In this document: one piece after another, positions 1 through 12,900 of the stretch
How positions within the stretch are numbered: position 1 is the stretch's first letter
How the letters are laid out: the number at the start of each line of letters is the position of its first letter
Source of the DNA: Vitellaria paradoxa
Lineage: Eukaryota > Streptophyta > Magnoliopsida > Ericales > Sapotaceae
Length of the DNA stretch: 64,000 nt
Direction of reading: 5' to 3'
Assembly: GCA_019916065.1 (NCBI GenBank)
Contig: CM034240.1
Span: 19,825,894-19,889,893, forward strand
Made by a program: the position numbers and the translations under genes
The notes under the pieces: model-generated
What the model was told of the DNA's origin: nothing
The model's input: the letters and a program-made list of their open reading frames with translations, nothing else
The model's database searches: none

Positions 1-265
1 ATATAAAGCACGACTCCATGCACCCTAGCATTTACCCTCACAAGCCCTAAGAAAAGAGATAGTGGAGGTCAAGCGCACAAGTGCCGCTGCTGCAATCCTA
101 AGGTAGGATACGAGTAGCCACAAAGTAGGAAACCTGCACCATGTCATCGGGTGCCACATGGCATTGCCCTGCCAGTAGGAATAAACACATGGCACTACAA
201 TGAGTGCACGAAACGTGATAGGTAGGTTCCATGTTAGTAATTCTGTCGAAGAACTGAATATTCCT

Positions 266-786
266 TATTGTTGTGAAAACCCTGGATCGCCTTGCAGTAA
301 CATCCTGAAGAATAATAGCAAACTTACAGATGAACACAAGAAAATCACATACAAAATAAGAACACAAGATTTACGTGGTTCAGTGATTTGCCTACATCAA
401 CGGGTAAGATAAAACGAGTTTTCAATTATAAGAAACTCCAACAATGGAGTAGGGAATTACAAGAGAGATATGAAAGAACCTTAAAGAACCCTAGACAATC
501 CAGTTACTTGTTCTTATCTTTTCTTTCAACCCTAAAGAATCCTAAACAACTCTATCACTTGTTCTTACCTTCTCTCAACCCATACCTATTGAAAATCCTA
601 ATCCTTGGACTTAGCTTTGATGTACAACCATCCCAAATATATAAGAACGAGAAACCCGATCAAAAGTGGACTAAGAAACCTACCTGGAATAGAATTCCTA
701 AACTAGCAGTTTTGTACCGCAAGTTAAACCCCGCAACCCCCAACCTTCTGTGTTCTCGTGAATCAATATGAGTCACAGCTCTAACA
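266..786 (-). repeat. 3' LTR of the compact copia element
   Basis: This copy aligns along its whole length with 1148-1670, with scattered substitutions and small indels. Its outer end has lost the TG of the canonical terminus and begins TATTG. The plus-strand frame at 388-771 lies inside this LTR and is not a gene. Confidence 0.85.
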
Positions 787-1147
787 ATCTCTACTTTGGC
801 GAATATTTACCCCTTAGGAAACTGAATATTGATAACTCCACCTAACAATATCCACCTTGGTGAATACTCACCCTCTTAAGAAACTGAACATTGGTAACTC
901 CACTTTGAACAACATAGGTTAGGGTCATCTCCCATCTACCTTGCCTGAGATTCAAGCCAATCCTCTTCTTCCATCTTTTTTGATTTCGTTGTTACCAATG
1001 CTTTCACCATTCCCTGTTGCACCAATAGATACTTCACCCTTCTCTGCCACAATTTAAAATTATCCATTCAATGGAACTTGTTGACATCGAACTTTATAGA
1101 CAAAGAGATTCCTTCAAACATCTTGAATATCTAGCTCTGATACCAAT

Positions 1148-1670
1148 TGTTATTGCAGAGATCCTGGATCACTTTCTGGCAATACTTTGATGAATGATGG
1201 CAAACTCACAGATGAACACAAGGAAATCACACATAATAGAAGAATACAAGATTTATGTGGTTCGGTAATTTGCCTACGTTCACGGGCAAAGTAAAACTGG
1301 TTTTTAATTATAAGAAACTCCAACAATGGAGTGGATAATTACAAGAGAGGTATGAGAGAATCTTAAAGAACCCTAGACAACCCAGTCACTTATTCTTACC
1401 TTTCTCTCAACCCTAAAGAACTCTAGACAAGCCTGTCACTTGTTTTTACCTTCTCTCTCAACTTATACCTGTTGAAAATCCTAATCCCTAAATTTTGCCC
1501 TGATGTACAACACGTTCCAAATATATAGGAACAAAAATCCTGATCAGCGGTGGACTTAGAAACCTGCCTAGAATAGAGTTCTTAAATTGGCAATTTTGTA
1601 CCACATGTTACACCCTGTAACTCCCAACCTTCTCTGTTCCTGTGAGTCAATATGATCCACAACTCTAACA
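1148..1670 (-). repeat. 5' LTR of the compact copia element
   Basis: Minus-strand LTR that starts TGTTAG at 1670 and ends AACA at 1148, two bases from the primer-binding site. It is similar enough to the other LTR that the pair is obvious by eye. Confidence 0.85.
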
Positions 1671-1675
1671 TTCCT

Positions 1676-3819
1676 AAATTATTCGTCAAAAATTAAGTAT
1701 TGGCCCCCATACCTGTCAAAAAACTTTGCAATAATGCCTTTTAATTTTACAGTTTGGTTTCAAATAGGTTTGATTTGATCATTGCGCAAGGTTAAAATCT
1801 CATCGGGAGATTCTGCTTCAAACAAGAGAAACAAAAATGAGAGATTCCACAAGTAAAATCAGATTGTTGTTAGTGAACATGGATATGATTTGAGAGCCTT
1901 GGATCGAAAGTTCTATAGAGGATTTGCATGACCCTTTGGACTATAGAGGGTGTCATGCCTGCCAAAATGAATGAGTAAGATTGAAGAAAACTGAATGAGA
2001 AGTTAATTGAAAGAATGAGATGATTGGGATGGTCCCATATGTAATACCAAACTAAGGCACCTTATTTGATACCTTGGTATTTGGTGAAACTCAAGAGGTT
2101 TGTATGACTTTGTTCAATATACAGAGAGAAAATTACCAGATGCAGTGGTATCTTTGTATGAGATCCTAGTAGGGGTATAGAGCATTCCAAATACTGTGTG
2201 TGGTTGGCCAACAACAGAGCAGTGGCAATGATGGAGACAAGCATTACGGAAAATGGATTGTAGTTATGATACGCATAACTGAAGCAATCAGGTATTAGTG
2301 TTGTTGCATCCCAGCTATGATGAGTGTAGCTACCGAAGGGCACTCAGATGATAGAGTGTGAGTATCTCAAACTGGGGGTGTCGTATCCACAACAGAAGTA
2401 CTGTTAGGAGTGTGGCCAATGGCAATGGGAGACATCCTCAGCAGCGATAAGTACAATACAGCCTAAACAAGTGTCGAAAAACTTCTTAGAGAAGAGTTAT
2501 GGCAAGAATTGTTGGGAAAGGTTTTCTTCAAAGTGAGGGTACGTAATAGAATAGCATGGTTGTTGTCTTTGATGCGTTTTGAGAAGAAAATCAAGCTCAA
2601 GCCAAAGTTGCAGAAGATATGGCAAGTCCACCCACGATAGGTGGAAGGGGTAATTGTTAGCGATAACAACTAATCAGCCAAAGTGGGTGGTCATCCACTG
2701 TATGAGGGTGGGAAGAATTGTTGCACTGAAAGCAAAGGTTAAGGGCTAGCAAGCCAGCTCACCCCCTTCTCTTTTTGTCTCCTCTTCCTCTTGTTTAAAT
2801 GAAAGGTTCAGTGAAGGAGAATGCATGGCTGGAAAAATATAGAAAGAAATGGTGGTTGAGAGAGAGCTCCTCCTAGAGCTCAGACAGTACCTGTTCGCCC
2901 CAAAATATATATATATATATAAATTTATATTATTTGGATAAAGTGACTTACTCTCATTCCTCCTCTGTGAATGTAGGCAATATTACCTAATCATGTCAAA
3001 TCTGTTGCATTATTTATTTCTAGATCCAACATAAGAAATGTTACTCCATATTTTAGACAAACAAGTGGTACACAAGGTAAAATTGAAAAATGGAGGGGCA
3101 GTGAACTCTGGAGTAATTTGGTGCTCCTCGCCTACATTATTATAAAGCAAATGCATAAATATTTAAAATCAAATGGTGCATTTTTAGTTGTTAGTTAGAA
3201 CAGCAAAACACTGGATCAAAACTTCATAATTCTGGAAATAAGTGCAAACTTTATTTTGACAAACAATTATTTTTTGAAACTAACTCATGCCTATTTATTT
3301 GAACGATTGTGTTCTTTGGCATGAAAAGACTCTGTTAATACTTGTGCCTCTTGGAAGGAACAACACCGTTAGTGGCGGTTCACAATCTATTAAAGGGGTT
3401 AACATTCCAACATTATTAATTTCAAGATCTCAATTATTTCTTCCCATTTTTCTCAGTTTTACACACTGTTACATTGAAACTTTCTGAAAGAAATTTTTAG
3501 TATTTGAACACTAGAAATTTGGGCTTTGTTGTATACTGGAGGTATATATTTGTTAGAAACAGCAAATTCTTTCAGTAATAGGAACAAATATCATCATAAA
3601 GATAACACAACTTAAAGTCAGTTAAATTATATTATGTTTTTCGAGATTAATCTATTTTCCTAACAGCTTCAGAATGTTTATTATCACCATTTTATAAGTA
3701 GTTGTGATCAGAATCTGTTTTTTTCAAATGAGACTTGAGATTTTCCCCACCGGACAAATACTTAACTTGGTCTAGGGGTCCCATTTATGGAACTATGTTC
3801 GAAAGAGGAGGATATTTAC
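1676..3819. other. Non-coding stretch left of the last visible kinesin exon
   Basis: I recognise no gene here. It is probably a further intron of the kinesin, because the exon at 3820-3941 ends in a good donor and the expected C-terminal tail was not found to its left. An AT dinucleotide run lies near 2910-2930. All frames are short, with no family motif. Confidence 0.5.
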
Positions 3820-3941
3820 CTAATTGAGGTCGTAGCATGCTTCTCCACGTTAGGAACTTGGTACACATTTTTATCTTTAAGCAGCTGAAGTCGTTCAACC
3901 TCCTCATCTTTCTTTGTAATGGTGTCTTTGAGAGATGCAAC
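3820..3941 (-). CDS. Kinesin exon 19: post-motor helix and tail start
   Basis: Encodes [20 protein letters not shown], then [11 protein letters not shown], and ends in phase 2 at a GT donor. This is the conserved heptad segment that follows the motor in this group. At least one more exon with a serine-rich tail is expected but was not found. Confidence 0.88.
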
Positions 3942-6900
3942 CTGCGTGTCAAATATTTAGAAACAGATGCACTATATATTAATATAAAAGAAAAACCCGC
4001 TGCAATAATATCATATCCTTTTTCTATAACATTTGTAGCTTTGTTGTATCTAGCCATGAGAAAGTCAAAGCAACTCTTGAGGAATCAATGACCATTACAT
4101 AGGGCACAAGGTGATGAATTTCAACTTTAGTTGATTTTAGTCGAAGATTTAGTCTAAACAAGACAAAAATACAGATGAAAGATAAGAATAGTTCATGGGC
4201 ACAGGTAGAAGCCATGTGATTTTGAGATAGAATATGGATATAGTGGAATAGACGAAAAGTATATTTTACACAACTGTCAAAATTGTATGTTTATAGAATA
4301 TGGATATAGTGGAATAGATGAAAAGTATATTTTACACAACTGTCCAAATTGTATGGTTCCAGATACAAATCTTACGAATCGAATGGAGTGATGAACTGTG
4401 ATGAATCAAATCAAATCTTTATGATTCATATAGAATCTTATGATTTGTATGATTATAAAAGCATGGTAGTGAACTTGGATTTCGATCATGTTATTCGAAC
4501 CCAATTTAAAATAATAATAATAATCTATTTTGCCTTTTTTATATGTTTTTAAAAAAATAAAGTGAGAAAGGCTCATTACAGATCGAGGATTCTTCAATCC
4601 TTGCAAGTCATCTTCATATAAGTTGTTTTGAACTTTTGATATCTCATATATCCTGAAGACTTCATCAATATACTGTCTCTTTAAATCTTTGTAAATGTAA
4701 TATTTGAACGGACATTTCTAGACATATGCGAGCAAACCTACATGAGGTGAGGCGCCTCAAACTTTCAAATTCTACTCTAATATAGCTAAAGTGTGTGCAC
4801 TTTCACATTGTTGAGAGTTGACTCTCCAAAATTTTTGTACTTTTCATTGAAGTATGTAAATAAATACCATTTTTGCCTTTGCTAAACATGACATCGTGAT
4901 CATCTTAAATTATTAATTTTCAAGCACAACATTATTCATTATTCAATATCTTATACTTTTTTAATATATAAACATTATTATTTTTTATCATTTTTTGATT
5001 CTATAACGAATATTATGATTCATAATTTGATACAAGTCACAATTCTAGAGCCTAAGATTCTAATACATGAGATGAATCTCAATTTAACTATGATATTTTA
5101 TTAGCTATGTAAATGGATATAACACCTAAAAACTATTAAAGATATAGATGTAACAAGTATAGGATTGAGGTATTTGGAGCAATGGGATGCGTGAAAGAAG
5201 CAATAAGTCCATTTTTGACATAGTTCGGTGAAGGCGACAATGTGCTCAGAATTGCCTCAAATTTAGCAGGTAAATGGGAAATAGCCTTCCGACCAATACT
5301 TATCGCTTCGCCATGACCTAAGTCGGATTTCCAGCCAATTCAATCATCTTGGCTTTCAAATCATCAAATTTATCGTTTTTCAAAAGATTTGGATGCTATA
5401 TAACTTTTTATAGGAAACTTGGCTTTCATTGTAGTTTGTTTTTTGGCAATCTTAAATTTTTCTCTATTTTTTAATTTCATGCATAGTTGGATTTTTCAAT
5501 TTTTGGTAAATTGTTGATTTATTGTCTTTTAAAGTCCAATTAGGGTTAAGATTTGTTTTCAGCATTATTATTCTTTAAATACGGAAGTCTATAACTGAGA
5601 AGAATAGTTTTTGGAGATTAATAATATTACTGAGAAATTTTTTTTTATCTTCCTATTGCTCTGACTGGTTATAAACCCTAGCAATAGTTGTCTGCTCCCT
5701 TGTAGTTTCTGTCTAAGAACTCATAACTATGAAGAAGGTATCATTCTGCACTTTCCATCACCACTCGTTGTATCAATTGGTATTAGAGCTAGGTTGACGA
5801 ACTTTTATCATGCTTCATGAGAGCAAATGTGACTGAAAAGCAGCTCTCATGTTGTGCATCAATGGGATGACTTAGCTCAATTGGCCCAATAGCTTGAAAC
5901 ACTAACGGCCCAGGATCTTGCCTGAGCAACCCGAGACGAGCATTGTAATCGCACTCCTCTTCAGTCTGAGGATGAAGGTACAGTTGATGAGGCTTTCGAC
6001 AATCCCTATGTAGAGCATTTTGCTGGACAATTTCCCGAAAGGGAAAGAGTGGCTGTTGTAACCAATAACTGTTAGTGGAAATCTGGATTAAAGATTGACA
6101 TTCTTAAGTTTCAAGGAGGTCTATAACTAGAGGAATTCTAGGATTGGCTATTTTTTGTTAAGAAAACCTTGGATTTCAAGGAAGTCCCTGATGATAGGAT
6201 AGTCCCTAATGATTAGATAGTCCCATTGGTCACTATGCGATTTCGAGGAAGAGCTGTAGCCCGGTGGCAAGATACCAAATTAATACATTCCTAGCAAGAA
6301 AAAAGTAGAGAGATTCGTGGAAAAAGATGAAGAATCATATGCACAATGCGTGTCTTCCGTACAATTATACAAGGCAATTATACCAGGCCTTGCAGAATCT
6401 GCACCAAGGTAATTGATCAATTGATGATTACACTAATGAGTTCTACCAATTGGTGGCTTGTTATGATTTTGTTGAAATTGAAGGCCAGTTGGCCTCTAGG
6501 TATATTGGTGGTATGTGGCAACAATTTCAAGATACTTTTGAGTTTGTTCAACCTCTGTAGCTGAGGCACATTAGAAGGTGCAACAGTTACTAAAGCAGTC
6601 CACCTGCCGAATAACCAGTTCAACATGGAATAGTACAAACTGAAACTCTACCAATCATGTCTACGATGCTCAGGCAGCTCCCTAGTAGAATATGTCCAAA
6701 GTGTAATAACTGCAAAACCACCAACAAGAATGCCCCAGAATATCACTATTAACACCATGCGCTGTTTCTAATGCAGAAAGCTAGGACACCATGCAGTAGA
6801 CTATAGAAAGGGAGAGCATAAGGGCTCGTTCATTGAGGGCAAAGCTAATTAGTAGTCTGTTTTGCATGTTTTACCCCATGGAAGATTGACGGAGATGGAT

Positions 6901-9900
6901 GGTCAAGGAACATCTTTTAATCTACCTATATTGTCGAGGAAAAGGTCTGTAAATTCGTAATTGATTCTAGCAGTTGTGAGAATGTTGTCCCTGAGGGGGA
7001 AATCATGAAGTTGCAACTAAAGCCAGAAAAGCACCCCAACCCTTACAAGCTTTCATGGTTACAGAAGGGAAAAGAGGTAACAGTGTCATAGCATTTTTGA
7101 TTCCTTTGTCCATTAGATCAAATTACAGAGAAAACAAAAGGTGCAATATGGTGCGGATGGACGTATAGCATATTCTGTTGGGAAGACCGTGGCAGTTTGA
7201 GAGATACGCATAACATGGTGATAGGAAGAATACTTATTTTTTATGTTTAACAAGATCAAGATTGTACTCATGCTGAACAGAGAGATTTTCCCTAAAATAG
7301 TTTCTAAAAAAATCCCAATCTGTTTTTATGCACTATTTTGTAGACGAGATGACCGAATCAAGAGTTGTCTACGTGCTGATTGGAAAAGAAGATGCTGGAG
7401 AAGAAGAGATTCCAGAATCTATTCGTAAGCTAGTAGATGAGTTAGCAAATGTTTTTCCCAAAGACTTGCCACCTGCGTTACTACCACCATTGAGAGAGAT
7501 ATAACATCAAATTGATTTGGTCCCCAGTGCCAAACCGCCCAACCAACCCAATTACCGCACGAGCCCCAAAGAGTATGAAGAATTGTGGTGGCAAGTGTAG
7601 GAGTTGCTAGCAAAGGGATATACTAAGGAGAGTCTTAGTCCATGCGCTATGCTGGACTAGTTAACACCCAAGAAAGATAAGAACTGACATATGTACGTAG
7701 ACAACCAAGCAATTAATAAGATAATAGTCCGGTACACGTTTCTATTCCTCAATTGGATGACTAATTGGACCAATTAAGTGGAGTCACTGTTTTCACAAAA
7801 CTTGACCTAGAGAGCGTGTGCCACGAGATTGGTATTCAGGAAGGTGACGAGTGGAAGATGGCCTCTAAATCATGTGAAGGATTATTTGAATGGTTTGTCA
7901 TGCCCTCCGAATTGTCTAATGCACCGAGTACTTTTATGCGCAATATGAACCAACTGTTTTGGCCTTTCGTTTGCAAATTTATACTTCGATGACATTTTGA
8001 TCTATAGCAATTGGAACACGCTCTCGCCTTGTTCTGCAAGGAAAATTTATTTGTTGCAATTAGTAAAATGCTCCTTTATGACTAACAGAGTTCTATTCCT
8101 ACAATACGTTATGTCAAAAGATGATATTTTAGTGGATGAAAGCAAAGCGGAAGCAGCTAAGTAGAGTGGCCAGTTCCCAAAAATATCAATGATGTGCATA
8201 GTTTCACGGGCTTGGTTCCATCTACAGGAGGTTAATTTCCTATTTAGTACCATCATGGCACCTATTACAGACTACACAGACGAGTATTCGGCTGGATAGA
8301 TAGCGCAGCAAGAGCATTCATATCATCAAAGAGAAGTTTTTTTCTGCACAAAGTATTGATTCTACCCGACTTTACCCAACCATTTGAGCTTCACTACGAC
8401 GCATCAAAGATGGAGATTGGTGCTTCTCTTAGTCAACATGGAAAGCCAGTTGTGTTCTTCAATGGGAAGTTGAACAAGGCCAAGCGGAATTACAGCACTT
8501 ATGACCTAGAATTTTATGCAGCGGTCCATGCTACAAAGCACTAGTGATCCTACCTAGCACACAGAGAATTCACATAGAGAATTCACCTTGTACTTTGACC
8601 ATGACACACTGAAGCACATCAACGAGTAAGATAAGTTATCATCAAGGTATGCAGGGTGGTCTACTTATCTACAGCAATTCACCTTTGTGATCCAACATAA
8701 GTAAGGTGCTCTAAACAAAGTAGCTGATGCACTCAGTCAGCATTATTGCTTGCTTACAACTGTTTAAGTCACCAATTGTCCCAAAAACTTAAGTTGTTAG
8801 GAAATGGGCCCAATAACATATATCAAGCTATTTCAACAGTCCCCTTACATGCAACCTCAATTTGCATGTGGAGCAAAGACAAGCAGACCAAATCAAATAA
8901 GGTACACTATAGTATACAAAAATAAACAGGGAATAACAAGACACGAGCCCAGGACCTCTTGGAACAAGAGCTCTGATACTCTACTAGGTCATCAATTGTC
9001 TCAAAAGCTTAATCTGTTAGAAAATGTGCCCAATAATGTATATCAAGCTATTTCAACAACTTTGCAAACTAAGGTACTCATATTTGACTCTTTTTGTATG
9101 TTATTAGATGATGATTCATATTTTGTAGAAATTAAAAGGCAAGTTGAGTCTGGTGAAAGATGTGATTTCATTTTTCAAGATTGGTTTCTCTTTAAAGGAA
9201 ACCAATTATTCATACCACAGTGTAGCCTCCGTCTACAAATAATCAAGGAGCTACATGATGAAGATCATGTGGGACATGACGATACCCTGCAATTAGTGAT
9301 ACAATCATATTTATGGCCATCTATAAGAAGGGAGGTCACCAAGTTTGTGGATGGGTGTTGAATCTACCAAGTGTCAAAGGGGACCACGACCAATCTCGGT
9401 TTGTTCCCTCTTTCACCTATTCCAAGCCAACCCTGGACAAACGTGAGTATGGATTTCGTGTTAGGGCTACCCCGAACACAGTAGGTAATGGATCCCATTT
9501 ACGTGGTGGTAGACAGGTTTTCTAAAATGGCTCATTTTATTGCTTGCAGAAAGACCACAAGCAGTGCATGTTGCACAGCTATATTTTAAAGAAGTTTATC
9601 GCTTGCATGGGTTACCAACATCTATCGCGTCAAATAGAGACAAGATTTCTGAGCCATTTTTGCAAGAGTCTACGGAAACTAGCAGGCACTAAGTTAGACT
9701 TTAGTAGTGCCTACCACCGTTAGACAGATGGGCAAACAGAAATGGTGAATCATTCGCTTGTAGATATGCTACGAAGCATGGTTGCACATCATTTGAAGAG
9801 CTAGGATCAGAAGTTGTATTAGGTGGAATTTGCATACAACCATTCAGTCAACTGGAGTTCTGGGTTCACTCATTTTTGTGTTAACTACGAATACAACCCA

Positions 9901-12900
9901 TGAGTTCCGCTTGATTTGGCACCAATCCCAAATTTGGAGTGCGTTAATGAAAAGGTGTAAGACTTCACTACTACCCTTCAAGAGGTCCACAAGTTCACTA
10001 ATTGACAGTTAGTTGACTCAATCGTCAAATAAAAGAAAGTTGCTAAAAAGAAAAGGTGATCTGTAAGGTTTTGAGGTCGAAGATTTTGTTTGGGCAACAC
10101 TTACCTAAGACAGATTTTCTGTAGGAGATTACAATAAATTGTCTGCTCGGAAGATTGGTCCGGTGGAGGTTATTGAGAAGATTTATCGTAATGCATATTG
10201 ACTGAAGTTTCAAAATCATATTCGTACCTTAGCTGTGTTCAATGTCAAGCACCTCATTCCTTACCAAGGTGATTCAACTGATGAGATTGAAAATTCATGG
10301 GCAAATTCTTATCAACCGAGGAAGGATGAGGCAATGAACCTAGGATTGAGATAACTGGAGCAATGGGATGCACGAAAGGGGCAAAAAGTCCATTTTGCCT
10401 CAAATTTGGCAGGTAATGGTAAATGGCCTTTATGAGGTTAAAAAACCTATGCCCAAAGCATTATTAGTGAGATGACTACCACACTTCAATAACGTGTTTG
10501 AAATAGCTTGATTACCTGATGCTTCAGATGTTGGCTAAGAGGATTGTGGGTGGCATTCTCGTTGTTGAGAGGTCTACCAGTGAACCATTCTCTAACAAAA
10601 AGGCTAATAACACCAAAAAAAAAAAAAAAAACTACAACTATGGTGTAATCATCACTCTAGTCTCTAGGACATTCTCTCTCCAAATGATGAAGCCCTTAGA
10701 AATATCAATAGTCAAAAGAAAATGAACTAGAGGTATTAAAAATGAGTCAAATTCCTTCAAGCCCAACTTTTTCCATCAACCACAAGACTAGTGTGGAGAA
10801 AAAGTAGTTGATGTTCATGGTCATGTATTATATTTCCGTACAAGTCCATGAAGGTTATGGTCATTGAATGACCTTAAAAATGAGTATCATAAATGCAAGA
10901 ATTTCAGCATTATAGTTGCCTGATTTGCTGAATAGATGGACTATAAGGATTTCGTACTACAAGATGACCATCTAGTCAAGAACAAGAGCCATATCTTTAT
11001 TTGCATTCTCTTCTTCCATAATCAAGTCATATGTAGATCACATGAGAGAGGTCAATTTGGATGACAAAAGATGCGTGCAACGGCATAGACTGTATTTTAC
11101 AGCTCTAGTCACAAGCATGATCCAAGGACATGAGTCCTTTTTTTTTTTTTCGTGATACCTCAAGGTATCCGAGTCAAGTTACAAGCACCTCAATTAATTC
11201 TTGAGGCACTGAAGTTAATGACTTGGTAAGCTTCCGATAGCTATCAGAAGACTTGAATTAGTGACCACTAACCAATGAGGAGTATTCAAGCATCATTTAT
11301 CTAATTTTGCTCCATTTTATTCCATATTCTCAGTTCATTAAGATCAAAATTTCAGTCTAAAAGATATGTTACACGAAACTTTTACTTTTTATACCTGTAA
11401 TGGAAGGCTCAAATTAAAGTTGATATATCGTTGCAAGGTGGCAAAGAAATTACAACTCTTATCAGAAATATTATACTAGGTTTTTATTTTTTTTATATTC
11501 TTTTTATATATATATATATATATATGCCTAGGTTGATTTTGACTTTTATCTGAAATTCCCATTTTCTCACAGATTGTAGCTACATATTTCTTCAATAGTC
11601 TATATTCTTCAAAGCAAAACTACTAGCAGGAAGGATGATGAATGAAAAGATCTAGTTCGAAATTAAAAACATGCAAAGGAAAAAATAAAAATTAAAAAAT
11701 TAAAGAATAAATATGCAATGAAAACAAAGAGCACCTGTTCCATTAAATCCCTAACATCCCTGCCCTCTTTGCTGCTCCGTGCAGCACCTAACTCAACTCC
11801 AGAGACCCTCTCCGCAAACTTCAAGGTACTTATAGTTTCAGAATATGAAACTAATTCAGGATTAAGCTGCACAAACATAAGGGTCTTTGCTTGACCACCT
11901 GTGGAATTAAACAAAAAAAAGTTATTGTGTATTAATATACATTTATGTATATCGTATCTCTGAATTTATGTATCTAGTCTAGGGATAATATATCTAATTT
12001 GTACAGTCTTTATTATATGAATAAAAATACAAATCATTGACAACCCAATTGGGTGTCAAGCCGTTTCATTCCATCTCTACTCTCAACATGGTATCAGAAT
12101 AGAGGTGCTGAAAGAATTTCTTTACTTTTTTTTTTTTGGTAAGTAGAATTTCTTTACTTCCCTCTTCTCACAATCAAAAACCCTAATTTTTCTTTCAGAG
12201 ATTTCTTCAATTTGCAATTTCTTTTAGAGATTTCCTTCAATCGTAAATTGAACCATCTGACATTCTTCCGATCAATTTCGAAGTCTTCTTCAATTGTTTG
12301 GAAAAATCCTCAACTGATTGCTGTCCTTCCGATATCTAGACCAACCACCATTTTCAATCATTACATAACCCAGAAAATCGCGGTCATCAAATCTTAATGG
12401 CACATGCTGGTACTACTGAGGCACCTTCTACTTCGACTGATATGATTCCTAGCAATGAGATTCATCATGATCCACCAGTGACTATCTCCAGTGAGGAGTA
12501 TTCCAAGTTTCTTCAGTTGCAGGCCACTCAGCTGGCATCTCTTCCTACTGCATCCTTGGGCACAAGGTAACTCCATTGCTTCTTTATCTACCTATTCTCC
12601 TACCCCATGGATTCTAGAATTCGGTAGATCTGATCGTATGTCTGGAACATCTGATTTATTTTCTCAAATTAAATATTCCTCTACCATTCCTCCTATTATC
12701 ATAGCTAATGGTTTTAGTAACCCAGTCAATAGGATTGATACAACTCATCCGTCTCCTCTTTACCTTTATCTTCAGTTCTTTATGTCCCTTCCTTTGCTTT
12801 CGACCATGTATATTAGTAAACTCACGTCCCAATTAAATTGTTTAGTAACATTTCTTCCTCATACTTCCATTATTTAGGATCTAAAGACAAATGAGAAGAT

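Larger units (their letters stand above)
261..1675 (-). mobile_element. Compact, internally deleted Ty1/copia element (1.4 kb) with target-site duplication
   Basis: Two direct repeats of about 520 bp (266-786 and 1148-1670) flank only about 360 bp. Read on the minus strand, the right repeat is the 5' LTR: it ends in CA at 1148 and is followed by a primer-binding site like tRNA-iMet (TGGTATCAGAG, complement of 1135-1145). The left repeat is the 3' LTR, preceded by a purine-rich tract. TTCCT occurs on both sides (261-265 and 1671-1675), a 5-bp target-site duplication. The minus-strand interior still encodes a copia Gag start (FDVNKF, then LLVQQGMVKAL), broken by a stop. There is no protease, integrase or reverse transcriptase, so it is non-autonomous. 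Confidence 0.85.
5163..10436 (+). mobile_element. Decayed Ty3/gypsy (chromovirus-type) retrotransposon
   Basis: A 5' LTR (about 5163-5776) is followed by a primer-binding site like tRNA-iMet (TGGTATTAGAGC, about 5779-5790), then gag, protease, reverse transcriptase, RNase H and integrase relics in the usual gypsy order. The 3' LTR is only a stub (10342-10436): it shares GGAGCAATGGGATG and GCCTCAAATTT with the 5' LTR but has a small internal deletion and breaks off. The element is in the last visible kinesin intron, antisense to the gene. Confidence 0.85.

Noticed and set aside
388..771. 127-codon plus-strand frame
   Set aside because: It lies entirely in an LTR; the same region in the partner LTR has no matching open frame.
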